From QFOX01 sp044237845 (GTDB lineage: Bacteria; Pseudomonadota; Alphaproteobacteria; Rickettsiales; UBA3002): a stretch of DNA of 31,974 nucleotides. This document shows, piece by piece, positions 1-8,104 of this stretch; within the stretch, counting starts at the first letter, position 1; each line of letters opens with the position of its first letter. Position numbers and translations under genes: made by a program. The DNA lies in the NCBI GenBank assembly GCA_044237845.1, contig JBIIEL010000022.1, positions 1 through 31,974 on the forward strand, written 5' to 3'. The notes under the pieces were generated by a model. The model had not been told where the DNA came from and searched no databases. It worked only from the letters and a program-made list of their open reading frames with translations.

Positions 1-36
1 ATTGACAGAGGGATCCCGTCGTACGACGGGATGACA
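1..36. repeat. Partial copy of dispersed palindromic repeat (right hairpin)
   Basis: Positions 13-32 form a perfect 8-bp stem (ATCCCGTC / GACGGGAT) with loop GTAC, followed by GACA. This matches the right half of the two-hairpin repeats at 1157-1218 and 27755-27815, which end in a hairpin running into GGGATGACA or GGAATGACA. The stem sequence differs but the pairing is kept. The left half is either absent or outside the window. Confidence 0.55.
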
Positions 37-88
37 CGCGGAGCGAAAAACACTTGCATCACCGGCAAAAGATACGCATATCCAGCGC

Positions 89-1144
89 ATGACCAACCCA
101 CTCACCATTCATACGCCCGGCGGCGCGCATGTGACGGATGTTGCCATTGTCGGCGCCGGGCCCGTTGGGCTGTTCGCCGTGTTCGAGCTGGGGCTGCTGA
201 ATTTGCGCTGCCACCTAGTCGATATCCTCAACCGCCCCGGCGGCCAGTGTGCGGAGCTTTACCCCGAGAAACCGATCTACGACATCCCTGCGCTGCCCAT
301 CGTGACGGGGCAGGAGCTGACCGACAACCTGCTCAAGCAGATCGAGCCATTCAAGCCGGAATTTCATTTCTCACAGATGGCGGAGAAGCTCGGGAAGCTC
401 GAAAGCGGTGAATGGAAAATCACCACCGACCACGAAACCACCATCACCGCGAAAGTGCTGGTGATTGCCGCTGGCGGCGGCAGCTTTATGCCGAAGAAGC
501 CGCCGATCAAGGGTATCGAAGAATACGAAGATAAAAGCGTCTTCTACGCCGTGCGCCGCATGGAACAGTTCCGCGGTAAGCGCCTCGTCATTGTCGGCGG
601 TGGCGACTCGGCGCTCGACTGGACGCTGGCCCTCGCGCCGCTCGCCTCGCACCTCACCCTCATCCACCGCCGCGACGAATTCCGCGCCGCACCAGCCAGC
701 GTCGCCGCGATGAAGGAGCTGGTTGCAGCAGGCAAAATCGACCTTAAATTTGGGCAGGTCAGCGGCCTCGAAGGTGTGGATGGTCAGCTCACAGCCATCC
801 AGATGACGGACAATGAAAAGAACGCGACCCGCATCGCGTGCGATGCGCTGCTGCCCTTCTTCGGCCTCACCATGAAGCTGGGGCCCGTCGCCAATTTTGG
901 GCTGAACCTGCACGAGAATCTCATTCCGGTCGATACGGAGAAGTTTGAAACCAGCACGCCGGGCGTGTTCGCGATTGGCGATATCAATAGCTATCCCGGC
1001 AAGTTGAAGCTCATCCTCTCCGGCTTCCACGAGGGCGCGCTGATGGCGCAGCAGGCTTTCCGCTATTGCCGCCCGGGCGAGAAGCTGCGCTTTCAATACA
1101 CCACCAGCTCCAGCGATTTGCAGAAGAAGCTCGGGGTTGCGTAA
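89..1144 (+). CDS. Ferredoxin-NADP reductase, thioredoxin-reductase-like type
   Basis: This 351-residue flavoprotein should pass electrons between NADPH and ferredoxin in the cytoplasm. An N-terminal FAD-binding Rossmann motif GAGPVG lies at residues 22-27. It is followed by the GGQCAELYPEKPIYDIP segment typical of this reductase class. A second dinucleotide motif, VGGGDSALDW, sits near residue 166 for NADP, and a C-terminal GDINSYPGKLKL flavin segment near residue 298. The redox-active CxxC of true thioredoxin reductases is not visible, which favours the ferredoxin reductase assignment. A 2Fe-2S ferredoxin gene lies 85 bp downstream and is the obvious partner. The start at 89 has no good ribosome site. 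A GTG at 131, just before the FAD motif, is an alternative. Confidence 0.9.
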   Translation: MTNPLTIHTPGGAHVTDVAIVGAGPVGLFAVFELGLLNLRCHLVDILNRPGGQCAELYPEKPIYDIPALPIVTGQELTDNLLKQIEPFKPEFHFSQMAEKLGKLESGEWKITTDHETTITAKVLVIAAGGGSFMPKKPPIKGIEEYEDKSVFYAVRRMEQFRGKRLVIVGGGDSALDWTLALAPLASHLTLIHRRDEFRAAPASVAAMKELVAAGKIDLKFGQVSGLEGVDGQLTAIQMTDNEKNATRIACDALLPFFGLTMKLGPVANFGLNLHENLIPVDTEKFETSTPGVFAIGDINSYPGKLKLILSGFHEGALMAQQAFRYCRPGEKLRFQYTTSSSDLQKKLGVA

Positions 1145-1156
1145 AGGATTTTAACT

Positions 1157-1218
1157 TGTCATCCCTGCGGAAGCAGGGATCCACTTCAAAGGAGATTCCC
1201 GCTTTCGCGGGAATGACA
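1157..1218. repeat. Two-hairpin dispersed repeat, 62 bp
   Basis: The element starts with TGTCAT and ends with ATGACA as terminal inverted repeats. Inside are two perfect 8-bp stems: ATCCCTGC/GCAGGGAT (1161-1180, loop GGAA) and ATTCCCGC/GCGGGAAT (1195-1214, loop TTTC). A nearly identical copy is at 27755-27815 and partial copies are near 1-36 and 15161-15184. It sits between the reductase and ferredoxin genes, 11 bp before the ferredoxin ATG, so it would be transcribed if the two genes share a transcript. It resembles the mobile intergenic palindromic repeats common in proteobacterial genomes. Confidence 0.85.
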
Positions 1219-1229
1219 AAGAGGAAAGA

Positions 1230-1550
1230 ATGCAAAACGTCACCGTTCACATCACCGACTTTGAAGGCAAGCGCCACACGCTCGAGGGGCTTGAGGGCTG
1301 GCGGCTGATGGAAGTCATCCGCGATTATGGCCTGCCCATCAAGGCCGAGTGCGGCGGCGCCTGCGCCTGCGCCACCTGCCATGTCTATGTCAGCCCGGAA
1401 TGGTTTTCCAAACTCGTCCCCGCCAATTCCGAAGAAACGATGATGATGGACGATGCGATGGCGGTGGAAGCAAACTCCCGCCTCTCCTGCCAAATACTCC
1501 TCTCGCCCGAGCTCGAGGGGCTGGAAGTGACACTGGCACCAAATCCTTAG
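1230..1550 (+). CDS. 2Fe-2S ferredoxin, adrenodoxin/FdxB type
   Basis: This 106-residue electron carrier has the vertebrate/ISC-type ferredoxin ligand pattern: C41-x5-C47-x2-C50 and a distant C87 in RLSCQI. An additional C45 lies inside the first loop. The length is typical of the family. The start has the purine-rich site GAGGAAAG immediately upstream. It most likely works with the ferredoxin reductase encoded upstream, from which it is separated only by a palindromic repeat. Physiological roles in this family include Fe-S cluster assembly and P450 or hydroxylase support; none of these is indicated by the neighbours. The stop overlaps the convergent small gene at 1547 by 4 bp. Confidence 0.92.
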   Translation: MQNVTVHITDFEGKRHTLEGLEGWRLMEVIRDYGLPIKAECGGACACATCHVYVSPEWFSKLVPANSEETMMMDDAMAVEANSRLSCQILLSPELEGLEVTLAPNP

Positions 1551-1996
1551 TCGAGCCCCAATAAGTCCCAACGCCCAAGATAATCACCATCTTTATCTCT
1601 GAACCAGCGTATTGAGTTTTCATTGTGCGGCTGTCCTTTCTTGCCGGGAGTCGCCAGCCATTGTTTATGATTTTCGCTCGCATACCTAGCAGCTTCTGCG
1701 AAAGGCACTACATAGTATTGAGGTTGATCAAGCTGGTTTAGAAGAACAAACACAAAGAATAGATTGGTAGAATCAACGCCCTCTATCTTTTTGTTCAGCA
1801 TCCATTCCGGCTTTCGTGCCTGATTGGTCTTTACCTGAATACCGACACTTTTTGTAGCATCGCGGTTGGACGCTAATATGTCTACACCCTTAGTATTTTT
1901 GATGGTGACTGCGGCCAAATATCCACGACGGGATAATTCGGCAGCTACAAAATACTCTCCAGCAATACCTGATTGCTCTGTGCTCAGTTTTTTCAT
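1547..1996 (-). CDS. Small PD-(D/E)xK nuclease-fold-like protein, function unknown
   Basis: A 149-residue protein I cannot name with certainty. The N-terminal half shows a pattern seen in PD-(D/E)xK-fold nucleases: an early glutamate in GEYFVAAEL (E14, E20), GVDIL with D39, then IQVKT with Q54 and K56. That gives E-x24-D-x14-Q-x-K, consistent with a nuclease-like core. The C-terminal half is aromatic-rich (WLATPG, WDLLGLD). No membrane or signal segment is visible. It is the second gene of a pair: its ATG overlaps the nitroreductase stop as ATGA, implying translational coupling. Local base composition is visibly more AT-rich than the flanking genes, which suggests acquisition. It could be a restriction- or toxin-related endonuclease domain, or a catalytically dead relative. 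Confidence 0.7.
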   Translation of the reverse strand: MKKLSTEQSGIAGEYFVAAELSRRGYLAAVTIKNTKGVDILASNRDATKSVGIQVKTNQARKPEWMLNKKIEGVDSTNLFFVFVLLNQLDQPQYYVVPFAEAARYASENHKQWLATPGKKGQPHNENSIRWFRDKDGDYLGRWDLLGLD

Positions 1997-2556
1997 CTGA
2001 ACTCTCCCACAACATCTCCCAACTTCGGCCTCTCGCGATCTTCCGTCTCCACTGCTTTGGTGCCGAGATAGATGAACCCAGCGATTTTGTCGGTAGGGGC
2101 AGCGCCGAGGGCGGCGAGGATGTCGGCGTCATACGCCACCCACTCGGTGAGCCATTTGCCGCCGAACCCCAGCGCATGCGCGGCGTGGAGGATGTTCATA
2201 CACACCGCCCCTGCGGAAAGCTCCTGCTCCCATACCGGCTTGGTGCCGAGCTTGGGGGTGCTGATAACCGCAAGGCACAGCGGCGCGCGGGCGAAACGGG
2301 TGCGCTCGGCGGCGAGCTGCGCTTCGGTCGCCTCCGGGTTGGCGCGCGCGAAAATCTCCGCCGCCAGTGCACCGAGCTTCGCCGCCCCCTCGCCTTGCAG
2401 CACCACAATTTTCCACGGAGCGAGCTTACCATGATCCGGCACCCGCGTCGCTACGGTGAGGATCTGCGTCAGCACATCGCCCTCTGGCGCCGGGTCGATG
2501 AGATCTTTTACCGAGGTCGATCGGCGGGTGAGAAGTGGTGTGAGGGCTGAGGTCAT
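1993..2556 (-). CDS. Nitroreductase family protein (YdjA-like)
   Basis: A 187-residue FMN-dependent oxidoreductase. It begins LLTRRSTSVKDL, the nitroreductase N-terminal pattern. This is followed by RVPDHGKLAPWKIVVL, the flavin-contacting segment of the small YdjA-like subgroup, and a C-terminal GFGGKWLTEW...GFIYLGT region. These enzymes reduce nitro or quinone-like compounds with NAD(P)H; the natural substrate cannot be read from sequence. The frame is open upstream to 2649, but the family start fits the ATG at 2556, and the extra upstream residues would be encoded by a heptamer repeat. It overlaps the next minus-strand gene by 4 bp (ATGA) and is divergent from the Pel operon. Confidence 0.88.
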   Translation of the reverse strand: MTSALTPLLTRRSTSVKDLIDPAPEGDVLTQILTVATRVPDHGKLAPWKIVVLQGEGAAKLGALAAEIFARANPEATEAQLAAERTRFARAPLCLAVISTPKLGTKPVWEQELSAGAVCMNILHAAHALGFGGKWLTEWVAYDADILAALGAAPTDKIAGFIYLGTKAVETEDRERPKLGDVVGEFR

Positions 2557-2564
2557 AGTTTCCA

Positions 2565-2592
2565 GTGAATGGTGAATCGTGAGTGGTGAATA
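2565..2592. repeat. Heptamer tandem repeat (GTGAATN)x4
   Basis: Four consecutive 7-bp units read GTGAATG, GTGAATC, GTGAGTG, GTGAATA. They lie directly upstream of the nitroreductase start in the divergent region before the Pel operon. Two units of the same heptamer (GTGAATC, GTGATTT) occur at 23980-23993, also just upstream of a minus-strand gene. Confidence 0.75.
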
Positions 2593-2642
2593 GAAAGGAA
2601 CCATCGCATCCGCGCAAGCCAAATGATAATCACGCAGCGCAC

Positions 2643-2671
2643 TTGCCAACGCTCCTACCAGCCAGTATCAC
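2643..2671 (+). promoter_or_regulatory. Candidate sigma-70-type promoter of the Pel operon
   Basis: TTGCCA at 2643-2648 and TATCAC at 2666-2671 are separated by 17 bp. Transcription would start close to 2678, the A of the first operon ATG, implying a leaderless or very short-leader transcript; no good ribosome site is seen before that ATG. The boxes were recognised by eye only. Confidence 0.35.
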
Positions 2672-2677
2672 GGGCGC

Positions 2678-3547
2678 ATGGCGCGCCGTTGGTACAAAAA
2701 TTTTCTAATCATGCTCTGCTGTCTCACTGGCTGCGCGCAGGTGAGTAAGGCAGAGGGCATTCAGCACTGGGCAGTCTATTATAACAACACGCTCCCCGCC
2801 GCTGACTTTGCCGGGCTTGATTTGGTGGTGTTCGACCGGCGCTATCATCCTGATTTCGCTGTTTTACAGCCTAATACACTGGTGCTCGCCTATGTGAGCA
2901 TGGGCGAAGTCTATGAAGATGTACCGGAAAAAGTCGATTTAGAGAACAACAACCTGCTGCTTTTTAAAAATAAGGTGTGGAACAGTCATGCAGTAGACCT
3001 GACATCCCCCCTCTGGCGCAGGATGGTCATGGAGTATGTCGACGACGCCATCGCCCGTGGGTTCGATGGCGTGATGCTCGATACAGTCGATAGCCCGCTG
3101 GCTTGGGCAAGGGCGGTATCACCCGACCGATGCGATACCATGCGCGCCGCTGCCGTGAACATAATTAACGAAATTCGCATCAAGTATCCAGACAAAAAAA
3201 TAATGTTGAATCATGGCTTTAGCATCCTAAATGAGGCTGCGCCTGATTTGGATTACGTGCTAGCCGAAAGCATCCTCACCCAAAAAGATAATTTTACTGG
3301 ACAATTTAGATGGTTGTCGGCAAAAGCTTACGCGGATGCAGTGGCACAATTGCACCAAATAATCGCGCGCACAGAGAAGCTTCAGGTATTGACGCTTGAT
3401 TATTGGAACGTGGATGATGGCGATGGTGTGGAACGTATATACAAGCAGCAGCGTGCACATGGCTTCATCCCCTACGTTACGACTCCCGAGCTCACGCGCT
3501 TTACTCCTGAAAAACCGAAACATGAACCGTCAGCACCCGGCGTATAG
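2678..3547 (+). CDS. GH114 (PelA hydrolase-domain-like) lipoprotein
   Basis: This 289-residue protein matches the endo-alpha-1,4-polygalactosaminidase family, which forms the N-terminal hydrolase domain of PelA. It begins with a lipoprotein signal: basic MARRWYK, hydrophobic FLIMLCC, and lipobox LTGC with C19. The TIM-barrel follows, with WAVYYNN near residue 31, GFDGVMLDTVD (D130, D135) and LAESIL (E197), the likely catalytic acids. Pseudomonas PelA is about 950 residues and carries a deacetylase domain after the hydrolase; here the protein ends after the barrel. It opens the operon, 32 bp before pelB. Its inferred role is trimming or processing the Pel galactosaminoglycan at the periplasmic face of an outer or inner membrane. 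Confidence 0.85.
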   Translation: MARRWYKNFLIMLCCLTGCAQVSKAEGIQHWAVYYNNTLPAADFAGLDLVVFDRRYHPDFAVLQPNTLVLAYVSMGEVYEDVPEKVDLENNNLLLFKNKVWNSHAVDLTSPLWRRMVMEYVDDAIARGFDGVMLDTVDSPLAWARAVSPDRCDTMRAAAVNIINEIRIKYPDKKIMLNHGFSILNEAAPDLDYVLAESILTQKDNFTGQFRWLSAKAYADAVAQLHQIIARTEKLQVLTLDYWNVDDGDGVERIYKQQRAHGFIPYVTTPELTRFTPEKPKHEPSAPGV

Positions 3548-3579
3548 CCAAGCTGCGACGGTGAAAGGAAGAAAATACA

Positions 3580-6500
3580 ATGCGTAAGTATGTTGTTGTC
3601 GCCGTCGTTGTTGCCGCCGTTGGCGTTGCTGGCGGGCTGTATCTATTGACCAATAACGCCGACATGGCTACGCAACATTCACCTGCGAACCCAACGGCTT
3701 CGACCGCATCTTCTGCACCGATTGACCTCAGCAAAGTCGATATTGAGGCAGAATACACCAAAGGTCAGCGCACGTTCCCGATTATCGCAGCACTGGCCGA
3801 CAAACGCGTGGCGGATGGTGACCGCCCTGCCGCCATTAAGCTACTTGAGGAATATGTCGCCGCCAACCCGAAGGATGGTCAAGGCCACAAGAAGCTGGCC
3901 GAGCAATACCAGCTCGCTGGCCGCCAGGAAGACTATAACAAAGAGCTCGTCGCTCTCGCTAACGCGGAACCAACAGAAGCTAATCTGCGCCTGCTGTCGG
4001 ATGTTTACAACTCCAGCAAGGACTACGTTAATCAGGTCGAAATCCTAAAGAAAATCGTGACCATCACCGAGGGCAAAAATCCGCAAGCCTATGTTGATCT
4101 GGCGACCATGCAACTCGTAATCAACGACAAAGATGGCGCCCTTAAAACCGCTGAGGAGCTAAAAGCTAAACATCCAACCTTTAACAGCTACGCCCTCACC
4201 CGCATTATGGTAACCGTGCTGTCGGATAAAGGTGAAGTAGATCGCGCCTTCCAACTTGCGCAGGACTGGGTAAAAACCCCCGTGGCCGTGGCCACACCTG
4301 TGTCAGCGGCGGATAAAACAGCGCCTACTCCTGCAGCAACCGAAAATGCCGACCCGCGCCCGAACGAGCTCGCCGATTTGTGCAACATCCTCCATTATAG
4401 CGGCCATGCGGATAAAGCTGTAGCGCTGGTGGAGCCGCATCTGGACATGCTGGAACGCTCACAAGACCTTATCGTTGCGTATGTGAATGCCAATGTCACC
4501 GCAGGCCGCGCCGACCACGCCTATGCGCTATTGCAAAAAATCGATGAAGCGCAGCGCATGACACCGATGCTCTATCCGATCTATCTCGACCTCGCCCTCA
4601 AGCGCGAGGACGTCGCGGCCGCAGAAACCATCGCTAACAAGCTCGACGTTGCCGTGTTTAACGAAGAGCAAGCGCTCAATATCATTGAGCTCGCCCGCGC
4701 GAATAACGCAACGAGCGTTCACAAAATCCTGATCACCCGTTTTGATACACCTACCGTTCTTGAGGGAAAGCCGGTACTTGCAGCAGTGCTCGCGATTGTT
4801 AAGAACGACAAAACACAAGACACAAAAATTGAGACAGCACTCAATGTCGAGTTGTCGAGTATTCAACGCATTCGCCTCGCCGAATCGTGCGCACGAGCGC
4901 AAAAAACCGCTTGTTTTGATGCGATTGTGAAACAATTTCCTGCCATCGACGCAATGACACCGTCACAAGTGCTCGAATATGCACAGCTCTACATTATTGC
5001 CAACCGTCCTTCCGATGTGATTGACCCCGTCGGTGCCCGTGCAGCCGTTGCCAATGCACATGCCGATGTGCAAACCGCGCATCGCCGCCTTGCTGCTGCC
5101 GCTGGCCGCCTTGATCTGCTCAAGCCGTGGCTGGAAGCAAATGCAAACTCTGCCCCTCTGAGCTCGGTGCAGGAATTGTATTACATTGCCAACGACCATC
5201 GGCAGAGCGAAGTGGCAAGCGATGTTGCGGAGCGCCTCTATGCGCGCGACCCTTCGCCGATGAATCGGGATATTCTCACCGGCGCACTGGTCGCTTCGGG
5301 CAATAACGAGCGCGCGATCACGCTGCTGCGCGAGCAAGTAAAAGAGTCCGGCACAAACGATGGTCTTTATCTCGCGACCCTCACTAAACTGGCGCGCAAG
5401 GACGCCAGCTTCCGCAAGGAGTTGACCGACTACGCCGAGGCTTCGCTGAAAGCACGCCGTGGCGATGCTCGCCAACAACTCAACTACGCCTATATCATGA
5501 TCAATAATGGGCGTAAGGAAGCAGCGATCCCGTACGCGCGCGCATTCGCTGCTGAGCATGGTGGCGAGTGGAAGAAAATGTATGCCCAGCTCACACAGAA
5601 ACCTGGCAAAGCGGGTGCAGCGCCAGTAAAACTCACGCGTGAACAATTGCTTGAAATGGCGCGGGCAAAAAATATCAGCGAAGCCAACAAGCGCCAGATC
5701 GCTTTTTCATTGCTAAACGATGGTTATAAGGCCGACGCTGCGGGCATTTTCCAAGATCTCGCTAGAAACAAAGCGCCTGACTCACAAGAGGTCAAAGATC
5801 TGCTGTATCTGTGGGGCGGCAAACTGAACAATGAGCAGCTCGCATGGGTACGTGACCGCGCAGCAGCTGCCTCGCCTTATGACAAAGCGCGTTGGGCAGA
5901 ACTCATCAACAACTCAGCGGATGATGAAGCAGTAATGCGTTATGTGAGCGCCACGCCAGATGCGCTCTATAACCGCCCGCTGCGTCAGAAATATTTCCGC
6001 ATTCTCGCTGCTACCGGCAGTCGCCAGAATTATGACGAGGCAATGCGCGGCTGGGTAGCACAGACGACGGATGTTCCAGCACTGAACGATTACGCTGCCA
6101 CCGCCCAAGCTCATGGTTTCCGTGAAGCCGCCGCGAATGGTTATGCCCGCGTGCTCGCGCTCGACCCAAACAACGCTAAAGCCCTAAGCGCCACCGCTGC
6201 CCTACAGTTCTCGAAGGGCAAGTTCAGTGAAGCGGATAAGAACCTGAACCAATACATGGCGGTGCAGGCTCAGCAACCGGACGATGAGTCGAACCAAGAG
6301 CAGGCCCATTTCTACAAAGGCGAGCTGCTCCGCCGCAACGGCGACAAAGCTGGTTCGGAAGCGGAATTCCGCAAAGTAGTGCAGATGGTTACGGCATCCG
6401 GCACCCGCGCGCCAGACGCACTCTCACGAGTTTACACCGCGCAGTTCCGCCTTGGCCAACATGATGCTGCAAAAGCGGGGTTTGAACAATTACTCGCCCA

Positions 6501-8085
6501 GCATCCGGATGATAAATCCATCCTCGCAGATTACATGAGCGCGCTGATTGAATACCGCTATATCAGCGACGCAACACGCATTGCCAACCAGTACGACAAA
6601 ACTTCGCCTTACTATCAGAAGGGCGTGTCGCTGATGGGCAAATCGCCCCATGTTGCTTCGGTAGAGAAGCTTAGCGGCGGGCGCGAAATGAAGATTTCGT
6701 TCAATCAACCAATTGGTGAAACATCGCCCATCAACCTGAAGGATGCACAGAAAATGGACTGGATTGAAAATGCCTCTGTAGATTACGACAGCGTCAGCCT
6801 ATCAGCAAAGCCCGGCTATGTGGTGCGCTACATTCCAACGGCGCAACAGCAGTTCGCCGTGGTGCCAAGCACGGCACCGCTATATTCACCTTCCGTAGAA
6901 GCACAGCGCCAACAGGACCTGCGTCTGCAACTGCTCTACGCGCGTATTGAGCAGGACTCCGGCCAAACGGATCGTGCGAAACAGCGCATTGCTATTCTCA
7001 AACAATACTACCCGCAAGACCTCCAACTAATGAGCTACGAAGCATCGCTCGCCAGCGCTTCAGGCAATAACACGCAAGCGATTTCGCTGCTACGTCAGGC
7101 GCAATCGGTGTCACCGGAGAACGAGGATATTGCAAGCCTGTTGACGAACGTGAAGCGCGCAAGCCTTGGCGCAAGCAATAATTTCGTGAAGCTCGATCAC
7201 TCCTATCGCGGTCTGGGTAAAAACGACGAGCAAATCACTACGCTCTCCGGCGCGGTGCGTGCAAGCGACCATGTCGAGCTGGGCTTTAATGCGCAGAACA
7301 ACGAGCTGGACACCGACAATACACGCCGGGCATCGGATGGAGCATTCGGCGACTACAGCATGAGCCGCCAACGTGGAGAGCTCTACGGTGCATATAATTT
7401 TATCGGTGGCGAGCGTCTGCAAACATCTCTGTTTGCGAATAACGATACTCTGGGTGCGGGCGGCTATCTCGGCTTCTCGTCTCCGTTGGGTCGCATGGAA
7501 CTGCTTGCTGAATACCAGCGCCCCTACTGGGATTTCGTGGAAGCTGTCGCAGAACACGCGACCCGCGATCGTGTAGGTGTGAAAGACTTTGCAAACCTGA
7601 CGCCAACAACCTCGCTTGGTCTTGAAGCATCGCTGAACAACTATAACATTAAGGTACAGGATGATACCCGCAAGACAGCGTTGCTGCGCGTCTCAGTGGT
7701 AGAACAACTACAGGCACAAACCGCAGAACAACCTTACTGGGGCGTTGGCTACGGCTTCGATGGTGAATATAAAATGGGCACCCCCAAAACCCGTCTTGAT
7801 TTCGCCAACAACGAATTCCATCCCTTCCCACTGGTTAATCGCGAAATTCACTCCCTCACGGGTATCTATCAGAACGACTTTGACAAGGTGAATCATGTGC
7901 GCCTCGTGGGTGGCGCTGCGTATGACCGTTTTGGTGGCGCGTTCAGCCCGCTGGTGGATGGCCGCATCGACCACGATCTCAACAATGCATGGCAAATCGG
8001 GGCGCATGGTCGCTATTCTATGGAAACCTCCAATACAGACAACCACCAGCTTGATGCCGGTGCTAGCCTCCTTTACAAATTCTAA
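3580..8085 (+). CDS. pelB: PelB-like TPR and outer-membrane beta-barrel export protein
   Basis: A 1501-residue protein. An N-terminal hydrophobic segment (residues 4-24) acts as signal or anchor and is followed by an Ala/Pro/Thr-rich linker. A very long helical TPR region then runs to about residue 1190, with a second Pro-rich linker near 228-262. The last 300 residues are strongly amphipathic beta strands ending in YKF, an outer-membrane-protein C-terminus. This is the PelB architecture: periplasmic TPR scaffold plus export pore for Pel polysaccharide. Pseudomonas PelB is about 1190 residues, so the scaffold is longer here. A beta-rich stretch near residues 1025-1100 interrupts the TPRs. The ATG at 3580 has AAGGAAG upstream. 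Only 19 bp separate it from pelD, so no pelC lies between. Confidence 0.9.
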   Translation: MRKYVVVAVVVAAVGVAGGLYLLTNNADMATQHSPANPTASTASSAPIDLSKVDIEAEYTKGQRTFPIIAALADKRVADGDRPAAIKLLEEYVAANPKDGQGHKKLAEQYQLAGRQEDYNKELVALANAEPTEANLRLLSDVYNSSKDYVNQVEILKKIVTITEGKNPQAYVDLATMQLVINDKDGALKTAEELKAKHPTFNSYALTRIMVTVLSDKGEVDRAFQLAQDWVKTPVAVATPVSAADKTAPTPAATENADPRPNELADLCNILHYSGHADKAVALVEPHLDMLERSQDLIVAYVNANVTAGRADHAYALLQKIDEAQRMTPMLYPIYLDLALKREDVAAAETIANKLDVAVFNEEQALNIIELARANNATSVHKILITRFDTPTVLEGKPVLAAVLAIVKNDKTQDTKIETALNVELSSIQRIRLAESCARAQKTACFDAIVKQFPAIDAMTPSQVLEYAQLYIIANRPSDVIDPVGARAAVANAHADVQTAHRRLAAAAGRLDLLKPWLEANANSAPLSSVQELYYIANDHRQSEVASDVAERLYARDPSPMNRDILTGALVASGNNERAITLLREQVKESGTNDGLYLATLTKLARKDASFRKELTDYAEASLKARRGDARQQLNYAYIMINNGRKEAAIPYARAFAAEHGGEWKKMYAQLTQKPGKAGAAPVKLTREQLLEMARAKNISEANKRQIAFSLLNDGYKADAAGIFQDLARNKAPDSQEVKDLLYLWGGKLNNEQLAWVRDRAAAASPYDKARWAELINNSADDEAVMRYVSATPDALYNRPLRQKYFRILAATGSRQNYDEAMRGWVAQTTDVPALNDYAATAQAHGFREAAANGYARVLALDPNNAKALSATAALQFSKGKFSEADKNLNQYMAVQAQQPDDESNQEQAHFYKGELLRRNGDKAGSEAEFRKVVQMVTASGTRAPDALSRVYTAQFRLGQHDAAKAGFEQLLAQHPDDKSILADYMSALIEYRYISDATRIANQYDKTSPYYQKGVSLMGKSPHVASVEKLSGGREMKISFNQPIGETSPINLKDAQKMDWIENASVDYDSVSLSAKPGYVVRYIPTAQQQFAVVPSTAPLYSPSVEAQRQQDLRLQLLYARIEQDSGQTDRAKQRIAILKQYYPQDLQLMSYEASLASASGNNTQAISLLRQAQSVSPENEDIASLLTNVKRASLGASNNFVKLDHSYRGLGKNDEQITTLSGAVRASDHVELGFNAQNNELDTDNTRRASDGAFGDYSMSRQRGELYGAYNFIGGERLQTSLFANNDTLGAGGYLGFSSPLGRMELLAEYQRPYWDFVEAVAEHATRDRVGVKDFANLTPTTSLGLEASLNNYNIKVQDDTRKTALLRVSVVEQLQAQTAEQPYWGVGYGFDGEYKMGTPKTRLDFANNEFHPFPLVNREIHSLTGIYQNDFDKVNHVRLVGGAAYDRFGGAFSPLVDGRIDHDLNNAWQIGAHGRYSMETSNTDNHQLDAGASLLYKF

Positions 8086-8104
8086 GCACTAAAAGGGTTA
8101 CGTC

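Noticed and set aside
1157..1218. Repeat as a simple rho-independent terminator between reductase and ferredoxin
   Set aside because: Neither hairpin is followed by a T-run, and the same two-hairpin unit recurs elsewhere, so it is a dispersed repeat.
2557..2649. N-terminal extension of the nitroreductase to 2649
   Set aside because: The extra 31 codons are encoded partly by the heptamer repeat, have no ribosome site, and precede the usual family start.
8086..8104. Hidden or very short pelC between pelB and pelD
   Set aside because: Only 19 bp are available and no lipoprotein-like frame of PelC size exists elsewhere in 2557-13933 outside the called genes.
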